9,336 nt of DNA from contig CAZKDJ010000161.1 in assembly GCA_964551295.1 (NCBI GenBank), positions 1-9,336 on the forward strand. The letters are read 5' to 3'. The position numbers and the translations under genes were made by a program. Below the pieces are notes generated by a model. The model was given only the letters and a program-made list of their open reading frames with translations. It was not told the origin of the DNA and made no database searches. Below are positions 1-7,466 of the stretch, piece by piece. Origin of the DNA: JAFGED01 sp964551295. GTDB lineage: Bacteria > Chloroflexota > Anaerolineae > B4-G1. Position 1 is the stretch's first letter, and every line of letters starts with the position of its first letter.

Positions 1-344
1 CGGATGGAGCGCATCTCGCTGCCCATCGGCTTGAGGTCGGTCAGCTTGACCTCTTCGGCCAGCGCGCAGCTCTCGCCCTCCGCCTCGATCGTGCGGTAGA
101 GCGTGATCTCGCCCTCCACGATGCGTCCTGGCTTGGGCACGATGCGCAGGATGGAACGGGCGGTGACCGACTTGCCACACCCACTCTCGCCTACCACACC
201 CAGCGTCTTGCCCCGCTCGATCGCCATGTCGACCCCGTCCACAGCTCGGACGGTTCCCTCGTCCAGGAAGAAATAGGTTTTCAAGTTCTCTATTTTGATG
301 AGTATATCGCTGCTGCTACCATTGTTCCCGTTGTTCATTCCCAT
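1..344 (-). CDS. oppD: Oligopeptide/oligosaccharide ABC transporter ATPase, OppD-like (5' part only, cut by the window edge)
   Basis: This is the N-terminal 114 residues of an ABC importer ATPase; the rest lies beyond base 1. The protein powers uptake on the cytoplasmic face of the membrane, normally paired with an OppF-type subunit. The visible part has a polar, Asn/Ser-rich N-terminus, the typical start ILIKIENLKTYFFLDEG, then AVDGVDMAIERG, and a Walker A motif GESGCGKS at about residues 52-59. The Walker B, signature and C-terminal parts are not in the window. The ATG at 344-342 is preferred because GGGAG lies about 8 nt upstream; a second ATG at 338-336 is possible. It starts 22 nt after the oppC stop, so it should be the last or next-to-last gene of the transporter operon. 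Calling it D rather than F rests on its position after oppC and on a clear OppF-like partner upstream. Confidence 0.92.
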   Translation of the reverse strand, partial: MGMNNGNNGSSSDILIKIENLKTYFFLDEGTVRAVDGVDMAIERGKTLGVVGESGCGKSVTARSILRIVPKPGRIVEGEITLYRTIEAEGESCALAEEVKLTDLKPMGSEMRSI

Positions 345-366
345 ACCTAGTACTCCCGGCTAATGC

Positions 367-1530
367 TTATCGAGCGTAGGGGTCGGCGGCGTCGCGCAGC
401 CCATCCCCCACAAAGTTAAAGGCCAGCACGGCGGTGACGACGAAAAGGACAGGGGTCAACACCCACGGCGCCAACGCCAGCGAACGCACGTTGTTGGCCT
501 CTTGCAGCAACACACCCCAACTGATGGCCGGCGCGCGCAGCCCCAGGCCGATGAAGCTGAGGCCGGTTTCGGCCAGGATCATGTTGGGGATGGCCAGCGT
601 CAGCGAGGCGATGATGTAACTGAGAAAAGAAGGTACCATGTGCCGCAGGATGATGCGGATTTGGCTCGAGCCGGCCAGGCGAGCGGCCATCACAAAGTCC
701 TCCTCGCGCAGGGCAAGAAAGCGACCACGCACCACCCGCGCCATCCACGTCCAGCCGATGAGGGAAAGGATCACCGTGATGCCAAAGTATAACCGGAGGA
801 TGGGCCAGTCGGATGGCAGAGCGGCGCTGAGCGCCATCCACAGCGGGATGGAAGGGATAGAGCGGATGAACTCGATGATGCGCTGGATGATCGTGTCGAC
901 TTTGCCGCCGTAGTAGCCGGAGACGCCGCCGAGGACGACACCCAGGGTCAGGCTGAGAAAGACGCCCACCATGCCGATGGAGAGCGAGATGCGCGCGCCG
1001 TAACACAGGCGGGAGAACATATCCCGCCCCAGGCGATCTGCCCCCAGCAGGAAGATGCCCTGTTCCTCTTGCGGGACGGGCAGGCCAAAGAGATGCACAT
1101 CCATCTTGAAGAGGCCCCACATCTCATACTCGGTGCCGTGCACAAAGAACTGCACCGGGTAACGGGCCTCGGTGTCTTCAGTGTAAATGTTGCGCCTCGT
1201 CTCCGGGTCCCGTTCGCGGATCACCGCGTAGACGAACGGCTGGAAGGATTTGCCTTCGACGTCGCGGGTGCGAATCTTGCTGGGCGGCGCCAGCTTGTAT
1301 TTAACAAAGTATTGCTCGGGATTATAGGGGGCTACAAACTCACAAAAGATGCCCACGAAGTAGTACACTGCCAAGATGCCCACACTGAGCAGCGCCATTT
1401 TGTGCTTGCGAAATCGCCACCACATCAACTTCCAGTAGGGGGCGACGTATATCTTTTCCTCCTCGCCCGGGATTGCTACGTCGCTTTCGATTTCCTCGGG
1501 TGCGTTGCTTGCCCGTTCCAAATCTGCCAT
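367..1530 (-). CDS. oppC: ABC transporter permease, OppC/DppC-type with extended first external loop
   Basis: Inner-membrane permease that pairs with OppB to form the channel of the importer. It has 387 residues, longer than the roughly 300 usual for OppC. A cytoplasmic N-terminus with the OppC_N-type run RFRKHKMALLSVGILAV leads into TM1 (about 45-67). An external segment of about 95 residues follows (68-161), then the conserved GADRLGRDMFSR (163-174) and five more helices. The coupling (EAA) loop is EEDFVMAARLAGSSQIRIILRH, about residues 276-297, which docks on the ATPases. The C-terminus GDGLRDAADPYAR is standard. The ATG lies 6 nt after the oppB stop and its GGGAGG ribosome site sits inside the oppB 3' end, so translation is probably coupled. 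Similar long loops occur in Opp-like transporters thought to carry sugars, from memory of the family. Function as permease is certain; substrate is not. Confidence 0.95.
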   Translation of the reverse strand: MADLERASNAPEEIESDVAIPGEEEKIYVAPYWKLMWWRFRKHKMALLSVGILAVYYFVGIFCEFVAPYNPEQYFVKYKLAPPSKIRTRDVEGKSFQPFVYAVIRERDPETRRNIYTEDTEARYPVQFFVHGTEYEMWGLFKMDVHLFGLPVPQEEQGIFLLGADRLGRDMFSRLCYGARISLSIGMVGVFLSLTLGVVLGGVSGYYGGKVDTIIQRIIEFIRSIPSIPLWMALSAALPSDWPILRLYFGITVILSLIGWTWMARVVRGRFLALREEDFVMAARLAGSSQIRIILRHMVPSFLSYIIASLTLAIPNMILAETGLSFIGLGLRAPAISWGVLLQEANNVRSLALAPWVLTPVLFVVTAVLAFNFVGDGLRDAADPYAR

Positions 1531-1536
1531 TGTCCC

Positions 1537-2526
1537 CTATCCTCCCAGGCGAATGCGTGGATCGACCCACGCCAGCAGGACGTCCGAGACTAGCGTGCCG
1601 ATGACGGTCATCGCGCTCAGCAGCAGCAGAAAGCTTCCTGCCAGATACATGTCCTGCGACATCAAGGCCCGCAGCATCATCGGCCCGGTCGTCTGCAGGC
1701 TGAGCACGTACGCGACCAGCGTTTGCCCGGAGATCAGACTGGCCAGCGACCAACCGACGGTGCTGAAGAAGGGGTTCAGCGCCACCCGCACCGGGTATTT
1801 CCAGACCAGCTTTCCTTCCTTGAGCCCTTTAGCCCGCGCCGTCTCTACGTAGGGCTTGTTCAACTCATCCAACAGGTTGGCTCGCGTGGTGCGGATGGAC
1901 CCGGCCGTGCTACTGATGGCGATGATCACGACGGGAATCCAGATATGCTTGAGCATGTCTATCAACTTGTCCAGACTCCATGGGGCCAACAGGTAGTCTG
2001 GGGAGAACAGCCCTCCGACGTTCAAATTAAGCCGGGTCATCGCGAGCCACATGATGACCAGGGCGATCATAAAACCCGGCGTGCCTGCGCCGATGAAGCT
2101 GATGACGGACATGGCATAGTCGAGGATGGAGTACTGGTGCGTGGCAGAATAGACCCCCACCGGGATGGCCACGAACCAGCTCACCAGGATAGCGACGAGG
2201 GAGAGCGCCATCGTCAACCCGATGCGTTCCCAGATCAGTTCCTTGACCGGTTTGTGCCACTCCATGGACTGGCCCCAGTCTCCGCGCAGGATGATGCCGC
2301 TCATCCACTTGTAGTATTGCACGTAGATGGGTTGGCCCAGCCCATAGCGCTCCTCTAGCGCCTCGAGCGCTTGCTGGTCGATCGTATCGCCTATCTCGCT
2401 CAACTGGGCCGCGTAGGTGGTCAGAAAATCGCCCGGCGGAAGTTGGATGACGATAAAAGAAATGACCGAGACGACGAATAGGGTTGGGATCATGAACAAA
2501 ATGCGCCGCAGGATATAACCCAACAT
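1537..2526 (-). CDS. oppB: ABC transporter permease, OppB/DppB-type
   Basis: Inner-membrane permease, partner of the OppC-like protein encoded 6 nt downstream. Its 329 residues fit the family. It opens with the signature MLGYILRRILFMIPTLFVVS (TM1, about 9-29), then an external region with LPPGDF and the typical RYGLGQPIYVQYYKW and GDWGQS motifs (about 60-87). Further helices lie at about 102-124, 138-162, 190-207, 255-275 and 298-320. The EAA coupling loop is PYVETARAKGLKEGKLVWKY at about 225-244. The C-terminus ends in VDPRIR, usual for OppB. The ATG is preceded by GGAGG with a 6-nt spacer, a strong ribosome site. A 110-nt gap with a strong hairpin separates it from the binding-protein gene upstream. 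All key motifs are intact. Confidence 0.96.
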   Translation of the reverse strand: MLGYILRRILFMIPTLFVVSVISFIVIQLPPGDFLTTYAAQLSEIGDTIDQQALEALEERYGLGQPIYVQYYKWMSGIILRGDWGQSMEWHKPVKELIWERIGLTMALSLVAILVSWFVAIPVGVYSATHQYSILDYAMSVISFIGAGTPGFMIALVIMWLAMTRLNLNVGGLFSPDYLLAPWSLDKLIDMLKHIWIPVVIIAISSTAGSIRTTRANLLDELNKPYVETARAKGLKEGKLVWKYPVRVALNPFFSTVGWSLASLISGQTLVAYVLSLQTTGPMMLRALMSQDMYLAGSFLLLLSAMTVIGTLVSDVLLAWVDPRIRLGG

Positions 2527-2583
2527 ATACTACCTCCAAGAATGCCCGACTTTACGAAGCGTTGGATGATCGGGTACATCGGG

Positions 2584-2615
2584 GTGGAGGGCGGAACAGA
2601 TGTTCCGCCCTCCAC
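2584..2615 (-). terminator. Perfect 15-bp inverted repeat between binding-protein gene and oppB (attenuator or mRNA-stabilising hairpin)
   Basis: The arms GTGGAGGGCGGAACA (2584-2598) and TGTTCCGCCCTCCAC (2601-2615) are exact reverse complements with only GA between them, giving a very stable GC-rich hairpin in the transcript. It starts 22 nt after the binding-protein stop. No U-tract follows in the direction of transcription, so it is not a canonical intrinsic terminator. Hairpins in this position in binding-protein operons (the malE-malF case is the known example) protect the upstream mRNA and lower permease output. It could also be a copy of a dispersed palindromic repeat. Structure is certain; role is inferred. 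Confidence 0.6.
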
Positions 2616-2636
2616 TGATGCATCACGTGACACGTG
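2616..2636. repeat. Cluster of short palindromes next to the hairpin
   Basis: Immediately beside the 15-bp hairpin lie the 10-bp palindrome TGATGCATCA (2616-2625), the overlapping 8-bp palindrome TCACGTGA (2623-2630) and a second CACGTG (2631-2636), so CACGTG occurs twice with one base between copies. They fill the whole space up to the binding-protein stop codon at 2637-2639. They may be protein-binding sites or remnants of a palindromic repeat element; the sequence does not decide. Confidence 0.4.
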
Positions 2637-4652
2637 CTACATATGGTTCTCAGGGTCCTCCCAGTAGTGGGTCTCCGTTCCCAGGAAATGCTCGTCGGCG
2701 ACGGTGTCATCTGCCGGCATCCCATCCAGGTAACCCCGGTAGCCGTTCTTGACGATGCACGGGGCCGGCTGGTTGCCTAGATAGCCGATCATGGGCAGCT
2801 CCTCGGCCCAGATATCGAGGATCTGGAAGAACATCTCGGTCTGCCTGTCCGGGTCGGGCTCCTGCTCGACCTGCGTCCAGATGTTCCAGATATCCGAGAT
2901 CCAGTGGTCCTCGGGCGGCTTTTCGGCGTTGGGATCGTTGGGATCGTGCAGATAGATACCCCAGGCACAGGCCCACGGACGGTCGGTCTGGTACCCCCGG
3001 AAGATCACGGCCAGTGGCGCCAGGGGCAGCAGCGTCCGGTCGCCGCCCCACCAGGCGGCCTCGATGTCGTTGGCCGCAAAGCGCTCCTGGTACAGCGAGC
3101 GCTCGTTGTACTTGTAAGCAGCCTTGATACCTATATCGGCAAAGTATTGGCCGAGTAACTGGGCTGCGTCCTCGTCGGGTTGGCCAGCCTCGGCAGTGCC
3201 CACGATCTCAAAGCTGATGGGGTTGCTGCCGTCCTTCCACAGGCGGAAGCCGTCGGCGTCCTTCTGATCGTAGCCGGCCTCGTCCAGCAGCCGGGCGGCC
3301 TCGGTCGGGTCATAGTCCAGGTAGACATTCGACAGCTTGGGGTAGTACTGGGGCGACTCCTCCATCGGGCTGTACTGGCGCGGTGTGTGAAAGCCGTCGT
3401 AAACCAGCTCGTTCATCTCGTCGCGATCGACGGCCAGTGAGAGGGCGATGCGCACGTTCCGCTCGTTAAAGAACTCGCGCAGGTCCTCGTTCTGGGTGGT
3501 GAGGTTGCACTGCAGGCATTTGTGATTGGCCGTCTTTTGGACAAAGACGTGGTAGTCGCCGGCCGCCTCGTTCTCCTTGTAGAGCGTAAAGTTGGCCATG
3601 GACATTCTGCGGGACTGGAAGTCGATCTCGCCGTTGGTGACCCACAGGTTGAGCACCTCGTCCTGCTCGAACAGGCGGTGCTGGATCTTGTCGAGGTAAG
3701 GGAGCTGGTTGCCCTCGGGATCCACGCCGTAAAAGTAGGGATTCCGCTCCATGAGGAACAGCTCCTCAGAGAGCGAGTTCATGGCCAACCACGGGCCGAT
3801 CCCGGGGCGCTCGGGGTTCAGGCACCAGTAGCCCCTGTCGAGGTAGTAATCCGCCCAGGTATCAAAACCTGCCGCCGTCGCTGCTGCTTCCAGAGCGTCC
3901 TTATCGTCGGTAAAGTCGATGTGGAACTGCTTCATGTAGTGGCTGGGCGTGAGGCAGCCGACGCCGAACGATTCCATGCCGGTGCCACGGGTGAGGTCGT
4001 AGATGAAGAGCGTCTTGGGGACGGGGAACTTCATCTTGACGGCGTAATCGTTGACCTTCTCGAGCTCCATAAAGAGCTTGTCTGAACCGACGGTGGCCGT
4101 CCACTTGACGTAGGGCGAGGGGAACAGATCTGTGTTGCCGGCCTCGTTCTCGTACCACCACACAACGTCGTCGGCGGTGAACTCGGTGCCGTCGGACCAC
4201 TTGGTGCCCTCGCGGAAGTAGAAGGTCCACTCGCTGGCGTCGTCGTTCGTCTCCCACGACTCGCAGAAGTGGGGCTGCACGTTCAGGTCGATGTCCCACC
4301 AGGCGAAAAAGTGATCGTTCGCCTTGGTAGGGCCCCAGCGGTCGGAGACGCCCTTGAACGCCCGGCGCATGGTGCCGCCATAGTTGCCGATGCCGTCGTT
4401 GACCGGCAACACGCACGGGTTTTTGGGCAATCGCTTGTCTACCGGGGGCAGTGCTCCACTGGCTACCAGCTCAGCCAGCATCGGCGCTTCGTTGTAAGCG
4501 CTCGGCGGCACTGCGGTGGGTGCTGCTTCCTCCGCCGTCGGCTGTGGTGGCGTCTCTACAGAGGGGCAGCAAGCGGTAGCTACTGCACCTGCTGCGGCCA
4601 CTGCCGACAGGCTCAGGAACTCGCGCCTCGTGATCTTGTGTCTTTGCGACAT
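2637..4652 (-). CDS. Extracellular solute-binding protein, family 5 (OppA/DppA-like lipoprotein)
   Basis: Binding protein of the importer, 671 residues, exported and lipid-anchored. The N-terminus carries a Tat-like signal (TRREFLSLS, Arg9-Arg10), an Ala-rich hydrophobic stretch and a lipobox ATAC with the acylated Cys at 28, followed by a Pro/Thr/Ala/Glu linker (about 30-52). The mature protein shows SBP_5 hallmarks: YGGTMRRA (91-98), the motif WTFYFREGTKWSDGTEFTADDV (142-163), RNPYFYGVDPEGNQLPYLDK (303-322) and ALSLAVDRDEMNELVYDG (403-420). The ATG is preceded by AGGAGGA, 4 nt away. The start PPVDKRLPKNP and the 'GVDPEGNQLPYLDKI' style resemble Opp-like proteins linked to oligosaccharide uptake, and the operon has a LacI repressor, so a sugar ligand is the better guess; a peptide ligand is not excluded. 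It lies between oppF and oppB. Confidence 0.95.
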   Translation of the reverse strand: MSQRHKITRREFLSLSAVAAAGAVATACCPSVETPPQPTAEEAAPTAVPPSAYNEAPMLAELVASGALPPVDKRLPKNPCVLPVNDGIGNYGGTMRRAFKGVSDRWGPTKANDHFFAWWDIDLNVQPHFCESWETNDDASEWTFYFREGTKWSDGTEFTADDVVWWYENEAGNTDLFPSPYVKWTATVGSDKLFMELEKVNDYAVKMKFPVPKTLFIYDLTRGTGMESFGVGCLTPSHYMKQFHIDFTDDKDALEAAATAAGFDTWADYYLDRGYWCLNPERPGIGPWLAMNSLSEELFLMERNPYFYGVDPEGNQLPYLDKIQHRLFEQDEVLNLWVTNGEIDFQSRRMSMANFTLYKENEAAGDYHVFVQKTANHKCLQCNLTTQNEDLREFFNERNVRIALSLAVDRDEMNELVYDGFHTPRQYSPMEESPQYYPKLSNVYLDYDPTEAARLLDEAGYDQKDADGFRLWKDGSNPISFEIVGTAEAGQPDEDAAQLLGQYFADIGIKAAYKYNERSLYQERFAANDIEAAWWGGDRTLLPLAPLAVIFRGYQTDRPWACAWGIYLHDPNDPNAEKPPEDHWISDIWNIWTQVEQEPDPDRQTEMFFQILDIWAEELPMIGYLGNQPAPCIVKNGYRGYLDGMPADDTVADEHFLGTETHYWEDPENHM

Positions 4653-4687
4653 GTCTTCCTCCTAATTTGTAGGCTGTTGGTCTTGCA

Positions 4688-4704
4688 TGAACAACGTCTG
4701 TTTA
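4688..4704. promoter_or_regulatory. Possible weak operator-like inverted repeat upstream of the binding-protein gene
   Basis: TGAACA (4688-4693) and TGTTTA (4699-4704) are imperfect inverted half-sites (5 of 6 positions pair) separated by 5 nt. The same half-sites TGAACA and TGTTTA occur in the strong lacI operator at 7340-7366, but there they are 11 nt apart. This may be a second site for the repressor, or chance in an AT-rich leader. The spacing difference keeps confidence low. Confidence 0.2.
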
Positions 4705-4736
4705 CATACTCCCTATGGCCGTCAATTTATTCGCCA

Positions 4737-4750
4737 ATCACCTCCTTTTT
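4737..4750 (-). promoter_or_regulatory. Orphan extended Shine-Dalgarno sequence in the leader of the binding-protein gene
   Basis: On the minus strand AAAAAGGAGGTGAT (4750-4737) is complementary to the conserved 16S rRNA 3' end over at least 11 bases. It lies about 85 nt before the binding-protein ATG, which has its own good site AGGAGGA. The only nearby start is TTG at 4737-4735, opening a 11-codon frame that ends in ATG-TAA at 4702. It may drive a leader peptide, act as a ribosome standby site, or be accidental. Confidence 0.35.
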
Positions 4751-4769
4751 GCTCGGTTTTCCTAGTCAA

Positions 4770-4806
4770 GCTCCTGGCAGCGAGCCTATGATTCGCTCCA
4801 AGGAGC
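4770..4806 (-). terminator. Imperfect hairpin after oppF (14-position stem, two mismatches)
   Basis: Arms GCTCCTGGCAGCGA (4770-4783) and TCGCTCCAAGGAGC (4793-4806) pair at 12 of 14 positions around a 9-nt loop, 30 nt past the oppF stop. In the direction of transcription it is followed by TTGACTAGG rather than a U-run, so it is at best a weak terminator or a pause/processing site between oppF and the binding-protein gene. A smaller repeat, GCGTAAC (4816-4822) with GTTACGC (4840-4846), overlaps the oppF stop. Confidence 0.35.
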
Positions 4807-4835
4807 CTGGTCTGAGCGTAACTGATACAATGGCC

Positions 4836-5885
<1,050 letters not shown>

Positions 5886-5918
5886 GGTCCTATCGTCCTT
5901 TCGTAATGTGATCGCGCC

Positions 5919-6254
5919 CTAGACCAGCGCCTGGATACCATAGATCAGGCCCAGGAATACCAATTCGGCGGTCAGTATTTGCACCGCACGCTTGAGCATT
6001 ATCAGCAACTCCTCATCGGCCAATTCACGAAAGTACCCCTCGGTGACTATCACGAAGAAGAGCCATACCAGGCCCACGGTCACTGACCCGATATAGTTCC
6101 AAAGCTGCAGCGACCAGTAGCTCACCCGCAGCAGTTCTATGGGGACGTCGGTGACGATAAAGCTCCTCAGATACAGCACCGCCACCAGCGATAAAATCGC
6201 AGAGAGCAGCCAGATAGCGTATCCAAGAGCGACCTGAGTAATTCGTTTTACCAT
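5919..6254 (-). CDS. Small membrane protein with three predicted helices, function unknown
   Basis: I do not recognise this 111-residue protein. It begins with a short basic stretch (MVKR) and shows three hydrophobic segments at about 7-29 (GYAIWLLSAILSLVAVLYL), 47-71 (rich in Trp, Val and Phe) and 90-110. The only long polar stretch, TEGYFRELADEELLIMLKRA (71-90), is acidic, lies between helices 2 and 3 and might form an amphipathic helix. No cysteines, no signal cleavage site and no catalytic motif are visible. The ATG at 6254 has no clear ribosome site, so it may be translated by coupling; lacI ends 29 nt upstream and oppF starts 33 nt downstream, which puts it inside the regulator-transporter unit. 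It could be an accessory subunit, a membrane sensor or an unrelated passenger. Coding potential is supported by the gap it fills and its coherent helix pattern. Confidence 0.7.
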   Translation of the reverse strand: MVKRITQVALGYAIWLLSAILSLVAVLYLRSFIVTDVPIELLRVSYWSLQLWNYIGSVTVGLVWLFFVIVTEGYFRELADEELLIMLKRAVQILTAELVFLGLIYGIQALV

Positions 6255-6283
6255 TTGTTACGTCACGTTGTTGCACCGGTGGA

Positions 6284-7315
6284 TCATGCCGGGCGAGCTT
6301 CACAGCATGACTCTCGTTCGACGAGGTAATTGCGCACCCAGATATTCCCGTGCACAACTTCGTTGCTTTCGATCTGCCTCAGCAAGAGCTCGGCGGCCAG
6401 GTAACCAACTTCGGAGTGAGAGAATCGTACCGTCGTGAGGCGAGGCAAGCCCTCGGGCGGCTGCCTGGCATCGTCCTGGCCGATGACGGAAACGTCTTGA
6501 GGGATGCGCAGCCCTGCTTCCTGCAGCCCCTGCATAACCTCTATAGCTCTGGCGTCGTGGTCCGCCAAGATAGCCGTCACGCCTGGGCGACGTTTCATGA
6601 GAGCTTTGGTCGCTTCGATCGGGTCATCTGCTATGATGATCAGGCTCTCGTCAACCTCGCCGTTGAGTTTGTTCATCTTTTCACGATAGCAGTCCAATCG
6701 CCACTGGCACCAATCGTACTGACCATCCGTATCTCCAGCCACGAAAGCTATGGCCCGATGTCCCAAACCGATCAGATGATCGAGCGCGAGGCAGGCCTGC
6801 TTGTAGTGATCGTGCCCGACCGTGCTGACGGGCATATCCGGCCAGTTGCGGCAAAGTACGACGACGGGTGTACCCTGTTTCAGAGCCTGAACGACGGACT
6901 CGCTATCTCGGCAAAGGGCTGGTCCCATGAGCAACAGGCCCGCAGGCTGTAACCCCTCACTATCCAGAAAATGAGGGCCGATCTGCCCAAGTCCCGCTTT
7001 TGGGAAACCAGCAAGGATAGTGAGGTGGACGTGTGCCTCTTGGGCAAAAGCCCGAGCGCCCCTCAGAAAACCGGGGATGATACTGTATGACTCGGTGCGC
7101 TCCACGTCTCGTAAGTGGTAAATGATAGCGAGGGTTCTCTGCGCTGGGGAACGCAGCGGGCGGCGTTCAGGCAGGTGGTAGGCGAGTTCCTCCGCCGCCA
7201 GCAAAACAGCCTGCTGCGTTTCCGGGGTAATACCGGGCTTTTTATTAAGCACCATCGAGACGGTTGCCTTTGAGACACCGGCTCGCCGGGCCACGTCTTT
7301 CATGGTTGGGGGCAT
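6284..7315 (-). CDS. LacI/GalR-family transcriptional repressor
   Basis: A 343-residue repressor that should bind DNA as a dimer and release it when a sugar or sugar derivative binds. The N-terminal helix-turn-helix is clear: TMKDVARRAGVSKATVSMVLN (4-24), then the hinge region AVLLAAEELAYHLPE (36-50). The rest is the periplasmic-binding-protein-like sensor, with HLIGLGHRAIAFVAGD, the ILADHDARAIEVMQGLQEAG stretch, the DVSVIGQDD motif and LTTVRFSHSEVGYLAAELLL near the end. The frame is open further upstream to 7417, but ATG 7315-7313 is chosen because it puts the recognition domain at the usual place and GAAAGG lies about 6 nt upstream; the longer version would run through the promoter and operator. 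Downstream lie the small membrane gene and oppF, so it is the likely local regulator of the transporter, and the operator over its own promoter indicates autorepression. Confidence 0.95.
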   Translation of the reverse strand: MPPTMKDVARRAGVSKATVSMVLNKKPGITPETQQAVLLAAEELAYHLPERRPLRSPAQRTLAIIYHLRDVERTESYSIIPGFLRGARAFAQEAHVHLTILAGFPKAGLGQIGPHFLDSEGLQPAGLLLMGPALCRDSESVVQALKQGTPVVVLCRNWPDMPVSTVGHDHYKQACLALDHLIGLGHRAIAFVAGDTDGQYDWCQWRLDCYREKMNKLNGEVDESLIIIADDPIEATKALMKRRPGVTAILADHDARAIEVMQGLQEAGLRIPQDVSVIGQDDARQPPEGLPRLTTVRFSHSEVGYLAAELLLRQIESNEVVHGNIWVRNYLVERESCCEARPA

Positions 7316-7339
7316 ACGCGGCCTTTCGGGACGGACCGA

Positions 7340-7366
7340 ATTAAACAAACAGGGCGTTTGTTCAAT
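7340..7366. promoter_or_regulatory. Operator-like inverted repeat over the lacI transcription start
   Basis: Arms ATTAAACAAAC (7340-7350) and GTTTGTTCAAT (7356-7366) pair at 10 of 11 positions around AGGGC. The repeat directly follows the lacI -10 box and covers the predicted start site at about 7364, so a bound repressor would block initiation. The long two-fold symmetry fits a LacI-family dimer, although the odd 5-nt centre is not the CG-centred core common in the family. It is most simply the binding site of the adjacent LacI protein. Confidence 0.7.
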
Positions 7367-7370
7367 AAAA

Positions 7371-7399
7371 ATCTTATCACATTCTGCGTGGCTTGTCAA
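7371..7399 (-). promoter_or_regulatory. Sigma70-type promoter of lacI
   Basis: On the minus strand a perfect -35 box TTGACA (7399-7394) is followed after exactly 17 nt by TAAGAT (7376-7371), 4 of 6 matches to TATAAT. The start site would fall near 7364, giving a leader of about 50 nt to the lacI ATG. It overlaps no gene and abuts the operator repeat. This is the best promoter in the window and probably also serves the membrane protein and oppF genes. Confidence 0.75.
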
Positions 7400-7402
7400 G
7401 AG

Positions 7403-7420
7403 ACCGTAATTATTCACGGT
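7403..7420 (-). terminator. Small hairpin between radical SAM gene and lacI promoter
   Basis: ACCGTAA and TCACGGT (7403-7409 and 7414-7420) form a 7-bp stem, one pair being a G-U wobble, with a 4-nt loop. It lies about 45 nt past the radical SAM stop and 3 bp before the lacI -35 box. There is no U-run, so it may be a weak terminator or a regulator-binding site. Confidence 0.25.
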
Positions 7421-7426
7421 AACCCC

Positions 7427-7436
7427 AAACCGGTTT
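7427..7436. promoter_or_regulatory. 10-bp CG-centred palindrome upstream of lacI promoter, possible second operator
   Basis: AAACCGGTTT is a perfect palindrome with the central CG typical of LacI-family operators. Its centre is about 78 bp from the centre of the operator at 7340-7366. The sequence differs from that repeat, so both may not bind the same protein. A 10-bp palindrome can arise by chance. Confidence 0.25.
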
Positions 7437-7466
7437 CTGGCCAGCTGCCTAACTGGCTAATTCGAG

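Noticed and set aside
3522..4085. 187-codon plus-strand frame inside the binding-protein gene
   Set aside because: Antisense shadow; the Val/Leu/Glu/His-rich product has no domain and the opposite strand encodes a clear SBP_5 protein.
4662..4688. Eight-codon frame (MQDQQPTN) whose stop overlaps the binding-protein ribosome site
   Set aside because: No Shine-Dalgarno precedes its ATG; too short to support without conservation data.
4653..4835. A sigma70 promoter for the binding-protein gene at TTGACT (4768-4763) or TTGACG (4725-4720)
   Set aside because: Both have a fair -35 box, but no acceptable -10 box lies 16-18 nt downstream.
6274..6281. CACCGGTG palindrome between lacI and the small membrane gene as an operator
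   Set aside because: Only 8 bp, no promoter nearby and no similarity of the arms to the lacI operator; expected by chance.
7316..7417. N-terminal extension of the LacI protein to 7417
   Set aside because: It would place the promoter boxes and operator inside the coding region, has no ribosome site, and adds 34 residues before a helix-turn-helix that normally starts within the first few residues.
7440..7457. GCCAG/CTGGC repeat as terminator of the radical SAM gene
   Set aside because: Only a 5-bp stem and no U-run in the direction of transcription.
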